Assembly: GCF_900103535.1 (NCBI RefSeq)
Contig: NZ_FNHQ01000001.1
Location: 187,769 to 251,768 of the forward strand
Length of the DNA: 64,000 nucleotides
Direction: 5' to 3'
Source of the DNA: Megasphaera paucivorans
GTDB lineage: Bacteria; Bacillota; Negativicutes; Veillonellales; Megasphaeraceae
Shown here: in pieces, positions 41,863 to 50,218 of the stretch
How the letters are laid out: each line of letters starts with the position of its first letter
How positions within the stretch are numbered: the first letter of the stretch is position 1
Program-made: the position numbers and the translations under genes
Notes under the pieces: generated by a model
Seen by the model: only the letters and a program-made list of their open reading frames with translations
Database searches by the model: none
What the model was told of the DNA's origin: nothing

Positions 41863-42044
41863 AAAATAATTTCGGAATAAGGAAAGCCATATAACTTTTC
41901 TATTTTTTTGAGCATATGAACATCTGGATATGTTTTGCCAGGTTCATAGTTTTGTATTGTATATACACTGACACCAAGTGCTTTTGCGGCATCAATTTGT
42001 CGCATTTTTTTATTCGTTCTAGCGGTTTTTAAGGTAATTCCCAT
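41841..42044 (-). CDS. Cro-like XRE regulator of the second immunity region (67 aa)
   Basis: HTH (KMRQIDAAKALGVSVYTIQNYEPGKTYPD), tail ending KYYT. Divergent from the CI-like gene at 42184. Start MGITLKTARTNK is preceded by AAAGGAGGTGGCGAC. Distinct from the P1 Cro, so the relic had a different immunity specificity. Confidence 0.8.
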   Translation of the reverse strand: MGITLKTARTNKKMRQIDAAKALGVSVYTIQNYEPGKTYPDVHMLKKIEKLYGFPYSEIIFLPKYYT

Positions 42045-42059
42045 GTCGCCACCTCCTTT

Positions 42060-42170
42060 CTGTATACGATTATATTACACTTAAAATGTAATATAACCAT
42101 TTTAAGTGTAATATTTTAATTTTTATATTGATTTTTTCTGTTTAAAGTGTAATATAATACATATAAAAAG
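42060..42170. promoter_or_regulatory. P2 immunity operators
   Basis: The unit AAGTGTAATAT, or its inverse ATATTACACTT, appears at least three times between the divergent regulators (near 42072, 42100 and 42137), plus once in the hairpin at 41822-41862. The spacing allows cooperative repressor binding at two divergent promoters. Confidence 0.65.
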
Positions 42171-42183
42171 GAGGTATTGTTTT

Positions 42184-42606
42184 ATGAGCTATTTAGGCAA
42201 TAAACAAGTTATGGCGGATAACATAAAATATTATATGAAATTACATGATAAAAGCAGAGCTGAGATATGTAAAGACTTGGGGTTTAAATATTCTACATTT
42301 TCCGAATGGCTAAATGCTAAAAAGTATCCTCGAATTGATAAAATAGAGATATTGGCTAATTATTTTAATATTAATAAATCCGCTCTCGTAGAAAAACACT
42401 CTCCTACAACAAACATAGCAACACCAAATTCACAATCCGTCGGCTACTACAACGATCCAGAAGTTGCTATTCTTACCGAAGCCCTTCGTACCAATCCCAA
42501 CGGAAGAATTCTTTTTGATGCATCTAAAAATCTAAAAAAAGAAGATATTCAATTTATCGTAAATATGATTAATGAATTAAAGAAAAAAGAAGGTATCGAT
42601 GATTAA
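42184..42606 (+). CDS. CI-like XRE repressor (140 aa)
   Basis: HTH of the less common type (KSRAEICKDLGFKYSTFSEWLNAKKYPRIDKI), then a C-terminal helical part (DPEVAILTEALRTNPNGRILFDASKNLKKE) typical for phage repressors without a LexA domain. Ribosome binding site AAGGAGG. Followed directly by a small HExxH protein. Confidence 0.8.
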   Translation: MSYLGNKQVMADNIKYYMKLHDKSRAEICKDLGFKYSTFSEWLNAKKYPRIDKIEILANYFNINKSALVEKHSPTTNIATPNSQSVGYYNDPEVAILTEALRTNPNGRILFDASKNLKKEDIQFIVNMINELKKKEGIDD

Positions 42607-42869
42607 TGAACGTGATTCTTATATACAAATCTATGCCAGTTGAGATTAAGGCATTAACCCATACAAATACAGATGGGACGTATACTATTTTTGTTAATTC
42701 TCTCGTCGATCATGATGTACAAGTAAAAGGTGTTTTACATGAAATAAGCCATATTCAAAATGGTAATTTTAATTCCGACGCCCATGCAGATGTCTTAGAA
42801 CATTTATTACACAATCATGAAATCAAAGAATCCGATTTACCCGATATCCAATTCTTCGTTGTTGCTTAA
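42606..42869 (+). CDS. Short ImmA-like metalloprotein (87 aa)
   Basis: HEISH (VLHEISHIQNGNF) gives the zinc motif, but the protein is shorter than ordinary ImmA and has no N-terminal extension. It overlaps the repressor stop by one base, indicating co-translation. It may cleave or antagonise the repressor. Confidence 0.6.
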   Translation: MNVILIYKSMPVEIKALTHTNTDGTYTIFVNSLVDHDVQVKGVLHEISHIQNGNFNSDAHADVLEHLLHNHEIKESDLPDIQFFVVA

Positions 42870-42965
42870 TCTTTTTAATCCAATGTAAAAATGCTAGCCA
42901 GTCAACAATATTAGAAAATATTTTCATCTATTAGAAATTATTATTTAGAAAGAAGATGGCAAAGT

Positions 42966-43400
42966 ATGAAAAAAATATTAATGATTATTTTTACAGCTAT
43001 TTTTATGGGAATGTCTTTATTAGCAGGAGGATGTGGTGATTCACAACCCAAACAATTAACACCTGCAGAACAATTAGAAAAAGATAAGGGTGCGATCATA
43101 TATACTGTACAACAGTATGTAAAACAAAATTTAAAAGACCCTGACTCTGCTGATTTTAAACAAGATGATACAGCACAACTTGAAAATTATAATGGTAAAA
43201 ATCTTGCCTTAGTTATAGGTAGTGTAAGAGCTACCAATAGTTTTAATGCACATTTACTTCAAAAATATGTTGTGGTTGTTGATCGGGATGCCCAAAAAGT
43301 TATTGAATATGGACTAGGCAATCAAATGATTATTGATACAAAAGAAGGACAGGACTTCATGCAACACATAATTAATAAACATAAACAACAACAGCCATAA
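42966..43400 (+). CDS. Lipoprotein-like, possible superinfection exclusion protein (144 aa)
   Basis: Signal sequence MKKILMIIFTAIFMGMSLLA with lipobox-like LAGGC. The mature part is helical and acidic, with PAEQLEKDKGAIIYTVQQYVK and a beta-rich middle. Located between immunity genes and Fic, a typical spot for exclusion lipoproteins. Family unrecognised. Confidence 0.55.
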   Translation: MKKILMIIFTAIFMGMSLLAGGCGDSQPKQLTPAEQLEKDKGAIIYTVQQYVKQNLKDPDSADFKQDDTAQLENYNGKNLALVIGSVRATNSFNAHLLQKYVVVVDRDAQKVIEYGLGNQMIIDTKEGQDFMQHIINKHKQQQP

Positions 43401-43445
43401 AAAACATAGTAATTTACTTGCAATATAAAAAGGAAGGAATACTTT

Positions 43446-44189
43446 ATGAATAACATACTAACCGAAATTAATGAGTTAGAAATCAAATTAAGAAGCCTAC
43501 GTCCTTTAAATAAATCTGAATTAAAACGGCTGCGTGATGAATTTATTATCGAAACAACGTACAATTCCAATGCCATTGAAGGTAATACACTAACACTACG
43601 GGAAACCGCTTTAATTCTGCAAGAAGGCATAACAATTGCAGAAAAACCTTTGCGTGACCATCTTGATGTTATTGGTTTTAAAGATGCCTTCTACTATATT
43701 ATTGATTTAGCCTCCCATAATGAACCACTAACAGAACAAACCATTAAAGCAATTCATTCCCTTGTTCTAATGAATGATCGGGAAAATCGCGGAAAATATA
43801 GAAATGTTCCAGTCCGTATTCTTGGTGCTCTTCATACCCCACCGCAACCTTATTTAGTACCACCAGCCATAGAACAACTTATACAGCATTATGAAGAATG
43901 GAACCAAACAAAACATATTATTGAAGCAGTTGCTCTTTTTCATCTTGAATTTGAATCCATTCATCCTTTTATTGATGGGAATGGAAGAACTGGCAGATTG
44001 CTTTTAAATTTCGAACTTATCAAAAATGGTCTATTACCAGTCGATATAAAATTCACTGATCGCCGCGAATATTACAACTGTTTTAACGAATATCATACGC
44101 ACAACAATAATCCCCAAACATTAATTTCTTTGATTGCAAAATACGAAAAGGAAGAATTAGAACGCTATATTCAAATTATAGAAAAATAA
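43446..44189 (+). CDS. Fic-domain protein (247 aa)
   Basis: Fic motif HPFIDGNGRTGRL at 173-185. An N-terminal inhibitory-helix motif SNAIEGN (41-47) suggests class II autoinhibition, and DLAS...NRGKYRNVPVRI flanks the flap. Such enzymes AMPylate target proteins; it may be a toxin-like or host-modifying gene in the lysogeny set. The start has AAGGAAGG upstream. Confidence 0.9.
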   Translation: MNNILTEINELEIKLRSLRPLNKSELKRLRDEFIIETTYNSNAIEGNTLTLRETALILQEGITIAEKPLRDHLDVIGFKDAFYYIIDLASHNEPLTEQTIKAIHSLVLMNDRENRGKYRNVPVRILGALHTPPQPYLVPPAIEQLIQHYEEWNQTKHIIEAVALFHLEFESIHPFIDGNGRTGRLLLNFELIKNGLLPVDIKFTDRREYYNCFNEYHTHNNNPQTLISLIAKYEKEELERYIQIIEK

Positions 44190-44317
44190 AAAATCCCGTC
44201 ATCGGCGGCAACCAGTAACGGGAAAACGCAATCGCACCACCGTCTAAAATGGGCTGATTACTTTTTTATTATATCATATCAGCCCTTTATTCACTATATC
44301 TAAAGGAGCTGATTTTT
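44190..44317 (+). promoter_or_regulatory. Structured leader of the truncated integrase
   Basis: The Fic stop (TAA) is followed by a first hairpin built on CCCGT with ACGGG, then GGGAAAACGCAATCGCACCA, a GGGCTGAT (44251-44258) and ATCAGCCC (44278-44285) hairpin, and Shine-Dalgarno AAAGGAGCTGAT. Except for the first hairpin and short spacers, it is nearly identical to 33694-33825. Confidence 0.6.
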
Positions 44318-44555
44318 ATGGCAGAAAAACACAAAAAGCGCGCTGATGGTCGATACCAAACAACGGCCACGATAGATGGCAAGCGCAAATTCTTTTTTGG
44401 AAAAACGTTCAAGGAAGCAACTGAAAATAAAGAAACATACCTTAAAACAGTACAAGCTGCCCCACATGTGGATTATAACATTACGCTCGGCCAATGGCTC
44501 GCCATATGGCTGAAAGGCGCAAAAAACACATTATCAGAAAGCAGTTTTGTCTCTT
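44318..44555 (+). pseudogene. Truncated tyrosine integrase (N-terminal about 78 aa)
   Basis: MAEKHKKRADGRYQTTATID and the rest of the arm-binding domain through LGQWLAIWLKGAKNTLSE are integrase-like. At about 44555 the sequence switches to the rusA module (opposite strand), so the catalytic domain is lost. An in-frame extension beyond is an artefact of reading through the junction. Confidence 0.8.
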
Positions 44556-44900
44556 ATCTACATGAGGATTCTGCTCGTCTATCCCTGCTATCCGGCTGTC
44601 ACCAAAACCAACAACAAGTCTGTCATTTGCAAGGATCTCCGCTTTTTCCAATATGTCACACGTTGCCTGTAGCAATCCTGTCAAGTCCGGCCACGACTTC
44701 CTATTTGGCATATAATACAACGCTGTCATAATTACAGGACAGTCAATTGTATTTTCTTTATGCCTGAATTTTAATTGCCATAAAACCGATTCTTCATATT
44801 CTGCATACTGCCTACTTTGCATCAAACTATTTTTGTCCGCCTCATACTGTTTTTTTAGTTATCGGGCAGCCTTTAATTATAAATAAATACAGTTATTTTA
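44555..44900 (-). pseudogene. rusA-like pseudogene
   Basis: About 94 percent identical in nucleotide sequence by eye to the 3' two thirds of P1 rusA (23219-23647). The 5' part, including the start region, is degenerate and out of frame, and the 3' end is cut at the integrase junction. The catalytic region KSWPDLTGLLQATCDIL is still recognisable. Confidence 0.75.
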
Positions 44901-44991
44901 CTTTATAATTACTTCCTTAACTGTTATTTTTATATACAAAAATTTACTAAATATATGCTTTTATTTTAAATATTTTGTATTATAATAGAAC

Positions 44992-45125
44992 CAAGCAGCG
45001 TTTCATTCATGCGAAAAACTTCCCAAATTGTTAACAAATTAAGGGGCCACACCCACTAATTGTCCGATGAAACTCTGCTTTCAGACAAGATATGTGAAAA
45101 CAAATCACGTATCTTGTCTTTTATT
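44992..45125 (+). ncRNA. Structured small RNA, copy B (relic)
   Basis: -10 TATAAT at 44981-44986. Outer helix AGCAG(C)GTTTCAT (44994-45006) with ATGAAAC(T)CTGCT (45067-45079), one mismatch pair. Core GCGAAAAACTTCCCAAATT (45011-45029) and terminator AGACAAGATA...TATCTTGTCT (45083-45119). Colinear with copy A and in the same context (between rusA and the Lar-like gene). Confidence 0.75.
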
Positions 45126-45144
45126 TATGTTGGTGATGTATTCA

Positions 45145-45237
45145 TACCAGACGATATATCTTAATGCCGTTGCTACTATTTACTTCTAAACAGGTACTAT
45201 ACCCACATTTACAAATCGTTTTTTTTGTAGTTTTCAT
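45145..45237 (-). pseudogene. Lar-like gene fragment
   Basis: The first 30 codons of a homologue of the 24094-24327 gene (MKTTKKTICKCGYSTCLEV), cut off after IYRLV by a deletion that joins it to the RNA gene region. The second zinc knuckle is missing. Confidence 0.7.
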
Positions 45238-45254
45238 ACTATTGCTCCCTTTTA

Positions 45255-45653
45255 CTAAAATGGGATTTCTTCTTCATTTACATCGGACCCGTAGTGATCA
45301 TAACTACTGTCATTCTTCTGTATTTTTTCATCATTCGTTATATTTCGACTGACGTAATCTGCAATAATTTCAGTTACATACCGTTTTATCCCATCTTTCG
45401 CCTCGTAGGATCGTGTACTGATTCTGCCTTTTACCAATACGTTATCCCCTTTAGACAACGTATTTCCCACCGATTCAGCAAACTTGCCCCAACATACCAC
45501 ATTCAACCAATCCGTTATTTCTGTCCCTTCTCCATTGGATTTAACGTAATCTGATGCAGCAGCTACACTAAAACTTGCCACGGCATTCCCCTTTGTCGTA
45601 AATCGCAGTTCAGGATCTCGTCCCAGATTTCCGCTTATAATTGCTGTATTCAT
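45255..45653 (-). CDS. ssb: Single-stranded DNA-binding protein, second copy (132 aa)
   Basis: Same architecture as the P1 SSB including GNLGRDPELRFT, DWLNVVCWGK and acidic tip EEEIPF; nine substitutions relative to 24352-24750. Ribosome binding site GGAGGAG, ATG 45651-45653. Intact inside otherwise broken DNA. Confidence 0.93.
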   Translation of the reverse strand: MNTAIISGNLGRDPELRFTTKGNAVASFSVAAASDYVKSNGEGTEITDWLNVVCWGKFAESVGNTLSKGDNVLVKGRISTRSYEAKDGIKRYVTEIIADYVSRNITNDEKIQKNDSSYDHYGSDVNEEEIPF

Positions 45654-45700
45654 GTACACTCCTCCTTAAAAATCTCCTATCATCGAAATTTCATAGGTAT

Positions 45701-45920
45701 TCATTCATGGTGAACGCTCTCGCCTTCGATTCCTGCCACAATACAGCCAGTAAACTGATCAATATGTAATACCGCCTTTTACGTTACAAGCGTACCCGTC
45801 ATCCCCTGCCAATTCACGTACTGTACTTGATTATTGTCATAGGCAAAGGCGATTTCAGCATAATTATCACGCAGCATCTTTTCTGTAAGTTCCGGGAAAC
45901 ATCGTTTTGCATATTCCACT
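45701..45920 (-). pseudogene. Fragment of the 24795-25109-type early gene
   Basis: Colinear with the C-terminal about 75 codons of P1's 24795 gene. One codon matching CAG in P1 is TAA here, and the 5' part is missing at a junction near 45920 that leads into a short piece of the helicase-loader-like gene (45921-45960). Confidence 0.7.
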
Positions 45921-45961
45921 TCCCCAGCTTCGTTCACGTCTTTTTGTCTGGTCCTGTTACG

Positions 45962-46022
45962 TAAAAAAGCGCAGCAACAATAATGTTGCCACGCTTTGGC
46001 CTAACTTTATGGAGTCACTACA
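45962..46022. mobile_element. Solo IS3-family terminus
   Basis: The 23 bases at 46000-46022 (rc TGTAGTGACTCCATAAAG...) match the terminal inverted repeat at 63628-63650 (TGTAGTGACCCCATAAAG...) in opposite orientation. Inward (45970-45994) lies a hairpin GCG-GCAACA/TGTTGC-CGC, as found between transposase stop and terminal repeat in the 63.6 kb copy. No transposase remains. Confidence 0.65.
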
Positions 46023-46240
46023 AACACTAAAAAAGTTTGTTTTAGAATTATTTATTAGAATTTGTAGCGATTTTTTAATGATAAGAAAAAATACCTGACA
46101 TCATATTTTCTTAAACATAAATGCCAGACATTCATTTTTCTCTATTTATGTTTACAACTTTTTCAAACAAACCATACTTCAAACTATGTATGCATACACC
46201 AATTTCTCATTCGGTAATTTCATTGTATGATAAACACGAA

Positions 46241-47188
46241 TCATTCTATTCCTTTAATTTTCAAATTAGCATACTTTTTCAATTTTTCCCGCACAATTTT
46301 CATATTTTCAGAATCGGCAAAAAAACCACCTTGCGTGCATTTTATTTCTTCAAGATGCTTTGCACGACCACTTACAGTGGTACGATCTCGTGATAATCCA
46401 TTATCTTGAATAACGAACTTCCATTTTCCATTTTCCATCTGTTCTAATGTTCCACCAGCACCACATACCTGGCATTCTACCGGGAAATGGAGTCCATCCC
46501 ATTGGGGTTCCCCCAATACAAGAGCATTAGAATGACAATTAGGACACCACCCCATATCTTTGTCGCCTAACCAAGTACGAGATTTCGCCGATGTACGAAC
46601 AGCTTTTATGATGTGAGAACCAACTAACCCAGCTCTAGCAATCATATCATCATGCAATAAACACTGAGCCGGTGCAGGTATACGGGTAGCCAAATACATA
46701 TCAATAACCTTCATATCCGTTGTAAACATAGCAGCCTGCATAGATTCCAATGACATAGACATCCATGAACGTGTAGACCCGCCTACTGCTATTAACGCTG
46801 CAACACGATCCTTATGCGGAATTGCCCCTATCGTTTCCAAAAAAGATGTTTCATAACTTAAACTACGTTGAGCAAATCTCAAAAAAGTAGCACAAACTAT
46901 TAAATCATATGTAGGTGCTGAAAATATAACTCCATCAGCAGCAAGCATTGCTTGCATAATTTTCTTTTTATCATCTTTGGCATCAAGAACACAGCCCACA
47001 TTTTTCCCTTGTGACATTCCTTTGGTACACGTTGTACAACCTATACAATCTTCAATATGATAATCGCGAAGATTAACTAAACGAATTTCTGCCCCTTGTT
47101 TTTGGCATTGCAGTAAAGCTTCCTTTAACAAAATTTCACTATTACTATTTTTCCGCCCAGCGGTAATACCCATAATTTTGTTATTCAT
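46241..47188 (-). CDS. Flavodoxin-like NADPH-dependent FMN reductase with zinc ribbon (315 aa)
   Basis: N-terminal flavodoxin-like fold with GITAGRKNSNSE (flavin loop), a CIGCTTC segment and APTYDLI. A C-terminal ribbon (CPNCHSN...CQVCGAGG) follows. The gene is downstream of the hydrolase and Old Yellow Enzyme genes, transcribed in the same direction. It could supply reduced flavin or catalyse an aromatic reduction. Ribosome binding site AGGAGG. Confidence 0.75.
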   Translation of the reverse strand: MNNKIMGITAGRKNSNSEILLKEALLQCQKQGAEIRLVNLRDYHIEDCIGCTTCTKGMSQGKNVGCVLDAKDDKKKIMQAMLAADGVIFSAPTYDLIVCATFLRFAQRSLSYETSFLETIGAIPHKDRVAALIAVGGSTRSWMSMSLESMQAAMFTTDMKVIDMYLATRIPAPAQCLLHDDMIARAGLVGSHIIKAVRTSAKSRTWLGDKDMGWCPNCHSNALVLGEPQWDGLHFPVECQVCGAGGTLEQMENGKWKFVIQDNGLSRDRTTVSGRAKHLEEIKCTQGGFFADSENMKIVREKLKKYANLKIKGIE

Positions 47189-47256
47189 CGTTAAATTCCT
47201 CCTAATATGTCAAATTTCTATGTCACTTATACTATCGAAAAATAGATAGAAGAACG

Positions 47257-48042
47257 TTACCAATTATCTTTTTCTTCAGCATAAACTTCTGGCAAAATAG
47301 AAGCTAGGTTGGCAAACTCCTTAATATTGTGACGAAAAAGGGCGCGAGGAACAATTTCCGGAATGGACTCACCGTCCATGACAAGTTTTATAAACTTGTT
47401 GTTTTTATAAGCATACCCTATCCAAAATCTGGATTCAAAACTAATACCGCCAGGAATACTGTAAAATTTGTGCGTCATCGCGGCTGGACAATTACCGCTG
47501 CCGATAGCACAAACAAGCGATTCGCATTTTCTTGTACTAATCAAAGAATCATCGTAGCCAAAATCAATGGGATTCATAAAATGAAGTTTCAGTGGTTCTG
47601 GTCCCATACCGATATCTTCCATAATATCATGAGTCACACCCCATGTTTTTTCATTGTTTGGTACTGACGGATCTTTAACGTAGTCTGAATTGTCAGCACG
47701 AGCATAATAATGATCTTCTGGGTCCCAAATTTTGTATCGCAGATCGCTAGTCACACTGTGCCAGCCAAACCACCAATTCATCATGTTCACTGTAACACCG
47801 GGCATAATAGTAGTATTAGCCACAAATCCGGTCCCATTCGCAGCGATGCCGAAGCCAACCTGCAGAAATTCTGTATCCGTACCTGCAATAAAGCGATTGC
47901 GTTCTTCAATAGGCAAGAGTTGTAATGTATCAGCTGCCCGTCCATCGGCAATAACTTTTTTCCCCAATGGAGCCGGTACCAATGGGCGATAAAAATATTT
48001 TACGTATGGCAATTTTTTTTCTTCTTCTGTCAATGTTACCAT
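47257..48042 (-). CDS. Phloretin/DAPG hydrolase-like C-C bond hydrolase (261 aa)
   Basis: Matches the phloretin hydrolase/PhlG family in NMMNWWFGWHSVTSDLRYKIW (near 86-106) and the HNIKE block. Probable zinc ligands are H111 (PEDHYYA), E142 (DIMEDIG), H238 and E242 (HNIKE); their spacings (31, 96, 4) fit the pattern I recall for the family. These enzymes hydrolyse aryl-ketone C-C bonds, such as in phloretin. Directly downstream of the ene-reductase-like gene. A polyphenol-degrading role is inferred. Confidence 0.8.
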   Translation of the reverse strand: MVTLTEEEKKLPYVKYFYRPLVPAPLGKKVIADGRAADTLQLLPIEERNRFIAGTDTEFLQVGFGIAANGTGFVANTTIMPGVTVNMMNWWFGWHSVTSDLRYKIWDPEDHYYARADNSDYVKDPSVPNNEKTWGVTHDIMEDIGMGPEPLKLHFMNPIDFGYDDSLISTRKCESLVCAIGSGNCPAAMTHKFYSIPGGISFESRFWIGYAYKNNKFIKLVMDGESIPEIVPRALFRHNIKEFANLASILPEVYAEEKDNW

Positions 48043-48055
48043 AATATTATTCCTC

Positions 48056-50041
48056 CTAGTGAATGCTCATTGCGGCTATATAGCCTTCCTTGAGAGCAAT
48101 ATCGACTTGCCCGACATGGATACAGTTGCCGATTTCAAATACGGGGATATTGCCAGCTGCCTTTTTCAGTTCTTCTGTTTGTAATGCTTTTAGGCCAAGT
48201 GCGTAGTATACGGTATCTGCCATTAATATTCTTTCGCTATTATTTTTGTCAACAACGTGGACGGAATTGCCACTTACTTCGGTACAGCGTGTACTGACCA
48301 TCATTTTAATACCGTATGTATTCATTTCCTTCATCAATGCCTCACGATACATACCATAACTATCTTTGGCAATCGTGTCAATCATTTCGACAATTGTAAC
48401 TGTATGTCCTGTTTTAGCCAATTGGAGACCAACTTCGCAACCAACCAGGCCGCCACCCAGCATAATAATATTTTTACCAATTGTTTCCGAATGGTTATAT
48501 GCCTCCATAGCTTGTTTTGCTGTATCTAATCCTTTAATGGGAGGAACAGATGGAGCCGCTCCAATAGCAATAATCAATACATTCGGTTGTTCCTTACGAA
48601 TAAAATCTGCATTAGCCTTTGTATTCAATAAAACACGGATATTACGTTTTTTAATAAGACGGATAAGACGATTTTTAGCATTGCATAAATCCGTTTTGTC
48701 AATATCTGTATCAGTAAAACACAGTGTTCCTCCCAGTTTTGCATGATCATCAACGATTGTTACATCATGACCTCGGTCGCAAGATACAATAGCCGCTTCC
48801 ATACCACCCGGTCCCCCGCCAATGATCAAAACCTTACGCGTACCATCTGACTTCGGAAAAGTCCCAAACATGATATCGGGATCCGTCGCCGGATTGAGAG
48901 CACAGATACCAACTTTTTGGGACAGTGTTAGGCCATCATATGGAATATCCATATACCCTTCTTCTGGAGAACCTGGAAAACAATGGTAACAACGAACACA
49001 GCGACGGATTTCATCTTCTCTGTTGGCAGCAGCCTTATTGGGGAAGTCTGGATCACAAATCATTTGCCGACCGAGAATGACAAAATCCGCCTGACCGGAA
49101 GTAATAATTTCTTCTGCCAGCGCAGGAGAATTAATGCCTCCGATAACTCCAACCGGCAATTTGGTATATTGCTTAATAATTGCTGAAGATTTCGCATTGA
49201 AGCCATGTGGTACAAACATAGAGCTGAACTGATGTGTTGTAACAGGATCTGTATAGAGTCCTTCGGAAACATGGATAGAATCAACGAGGTCTTCAATCAT
49301 CTGGACAAACCGTCCTGTTTCGTCGATAGTCATGCCATTAGGCACACCTTCTTCAGCACTCAGACGAATGTCAATAATAAAATTCGATCCGACGGCCTTA
49401 CGTATAGATTGGAGAATTTCAATTGGGAATTTAGCACGGTTTTCCAAGGTTCCGCCATATTCATCAGTACGTATATTGGTCCGTTCTGAAAGAAATTGAG
49501 TAAAAAGAAATCCATGACCCGCATGAACAGTAAGACCATCAAACCCAGCTTTTTGCATAAAGGTAGCTGCCACAGCAAAATCATGAGCAATGCGTTGCAT
49601 GTCAGCTCTCGTTGCAGCATGGACATGAACTCCATCTTTGTTGATCATATCTATTGGACCAATAGGTTCCGGCTGGCCTACAAAAGGAACCTTTTCGGAA
49701 CCAGCATGACAAAGTTCCCCCAGAGCGATAGCATTGTATTTATGGATGCGGCGAACATATTCTTGAAAAACTCGGAAATGTTCCCCTTCAAAAGACGTAA
49801 AATCAACAAATGGAAACGGCAAGCGGTTTGCATCAGTAAAGTTAACGTCTACTTCCCCCAGGGTGACCGCAGCAGCTCCGCCCTTAGCGCGTACTTCAAT
49901 CTGGCGAAAACATTTTTCCCGAATATTCGGATCCATAGCCGAAAGAGCAAACGTCATCGGCGCACTAACAATGCGGTTGCGATATGTTTTATTATTTACT
50001 CGCATGGTTTGAAATAGATGTTCAAAGTGGTTGTTTGTCAT
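48056..50041 (-). CDS. Old Yellow Enzyme-type ene-reductase with FAD/NAD domain (661 aa)
   Basis: N-terminal OYE barrel (VHAGHGFLFTQFLSERTN and RTDEYGGTLENRAKFP), a cysteine cluster for 4Fe-4S (CVRCYHCF then GICALNP), and a C-terminal FAD/NADH module with GGGPGGMEAAI and GGGLVGCEVGLQLA. Enoate reductase/BaiCD-like architecture and length fit. With a phloretin hydrolase-like gene next to it, the substrate may be a chalcone or flavonoid-derived enone (reduction to phloretin-type product). Divergent LysR gene is adjacent. Confidence 0.85.
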   Translation of the reverse strand: MTNNHFEHLFQTMRVNNKTYRNRIVSAPMTFALSAMDPNIREKCFRQIEVRAKGGAAAVTLGEVDVNFTDANRLPFPFVDFTSFEGEHFRVFQEYVRRIHKYNAIALGELCHAGSEKVPFVGQPEPIGPIDMINKDGVHVHAATRADMQRIAHDFAVAATFMQKAGFDGLTVHAGHGFLFTQFLSERTNIRTDEYGGTLENRAKFPIEILQSIRKAVGSNFIIDIRLSAEEGVPNGMTIDETGRFVQMIEDLVDSIHVSEGLYTDPVTTHQFSSMFVPHGFNAKSSAIIKQYTKLPVGVIGGINSPALAEEIITSGQADFVILGRQMICDPDFPNKAAANREDEIRRCVRCYHCFPGSPEEGYMDIPYDGLTLSQKVGICALNPATDPDIMFGTFPKSDGTRKVLIIGGGPGGMEAAIVSCDRGHDVTIVDDHAKLGGTLCFTDTDIDKTDLCNAKNRLIRLIKKRNIRVLLNTKANADFIRKEQPNVLIIAIGAAPSVPPIKGLDTAKQAMEAYNHSETIGKNIIMLGGGLVGCEVGLQLAKTGHTVTIVEMIDTIAKDSYGMYREALMKEMNTYGIKMMVSTRCTEVSGNSVHVVDKNNSERILMADTVYYALGLKALQTEELKKAAGNIPVFEIGNCIHVGQVDIALKEGYIAAMSIH

Positions 50042-50113
50042 ATTGGTTACCTCCTGATCAGGTATTTATATTATCAACTACACTCAGTATAATCTGCTTA
50101 ATTTTGATCGTCC

Positions 50114-50160
50114 AATATAATAAACGATATCAGTAATAACTAAAACTTATTTATTATATT
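50114..50160. promoter_or_regulatory. Inverted repeat in the LysR/OYE intergenic region
   Basis: AATATAATAAA (50114-50124) and its reverse complement TTTATTATATT (50150-50160) flank 25 bases between the divergent starts. It is a plausible LysR binding site for co-regulation of both promoters. Confidence 0.55.
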
Positions 50161-50218
50161 GCATACCACCTAACTATCCCATATAATAGTAGTAACAACC
50201 TGTAGGAGGAACCAATAT

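Larger units (their letters stand above)
35204..46022. mobile_element. Relics of one or two further prophages (P2/P3)
   Basis: From left to right: methyltransferase, STAND NTPase, lysis cassette, a second immunity region, Fic, a truncated integrase (44318-44555), then a rusA fragment, the second small RNA copy, a Lar fragment, an intact SSB, further fragments and an IS3 end. Gene order left of the integrase resembles the two ends of a prophage with the middle deleted. The part right of 44555 is colinear with P1 23.2-25.4 kb, but on the wrong side of the integrase, so it probably belongs to a third element stacked at the same site. The number of elements is inference. Confidence 0.65.

Noticed and set aside
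44318..44731. A 137-residue integrase fusion protein
   Set aside because: The frame crosses a rearrangement junction near 44555 into antisense rusA sequence, so it is a junction artefact.
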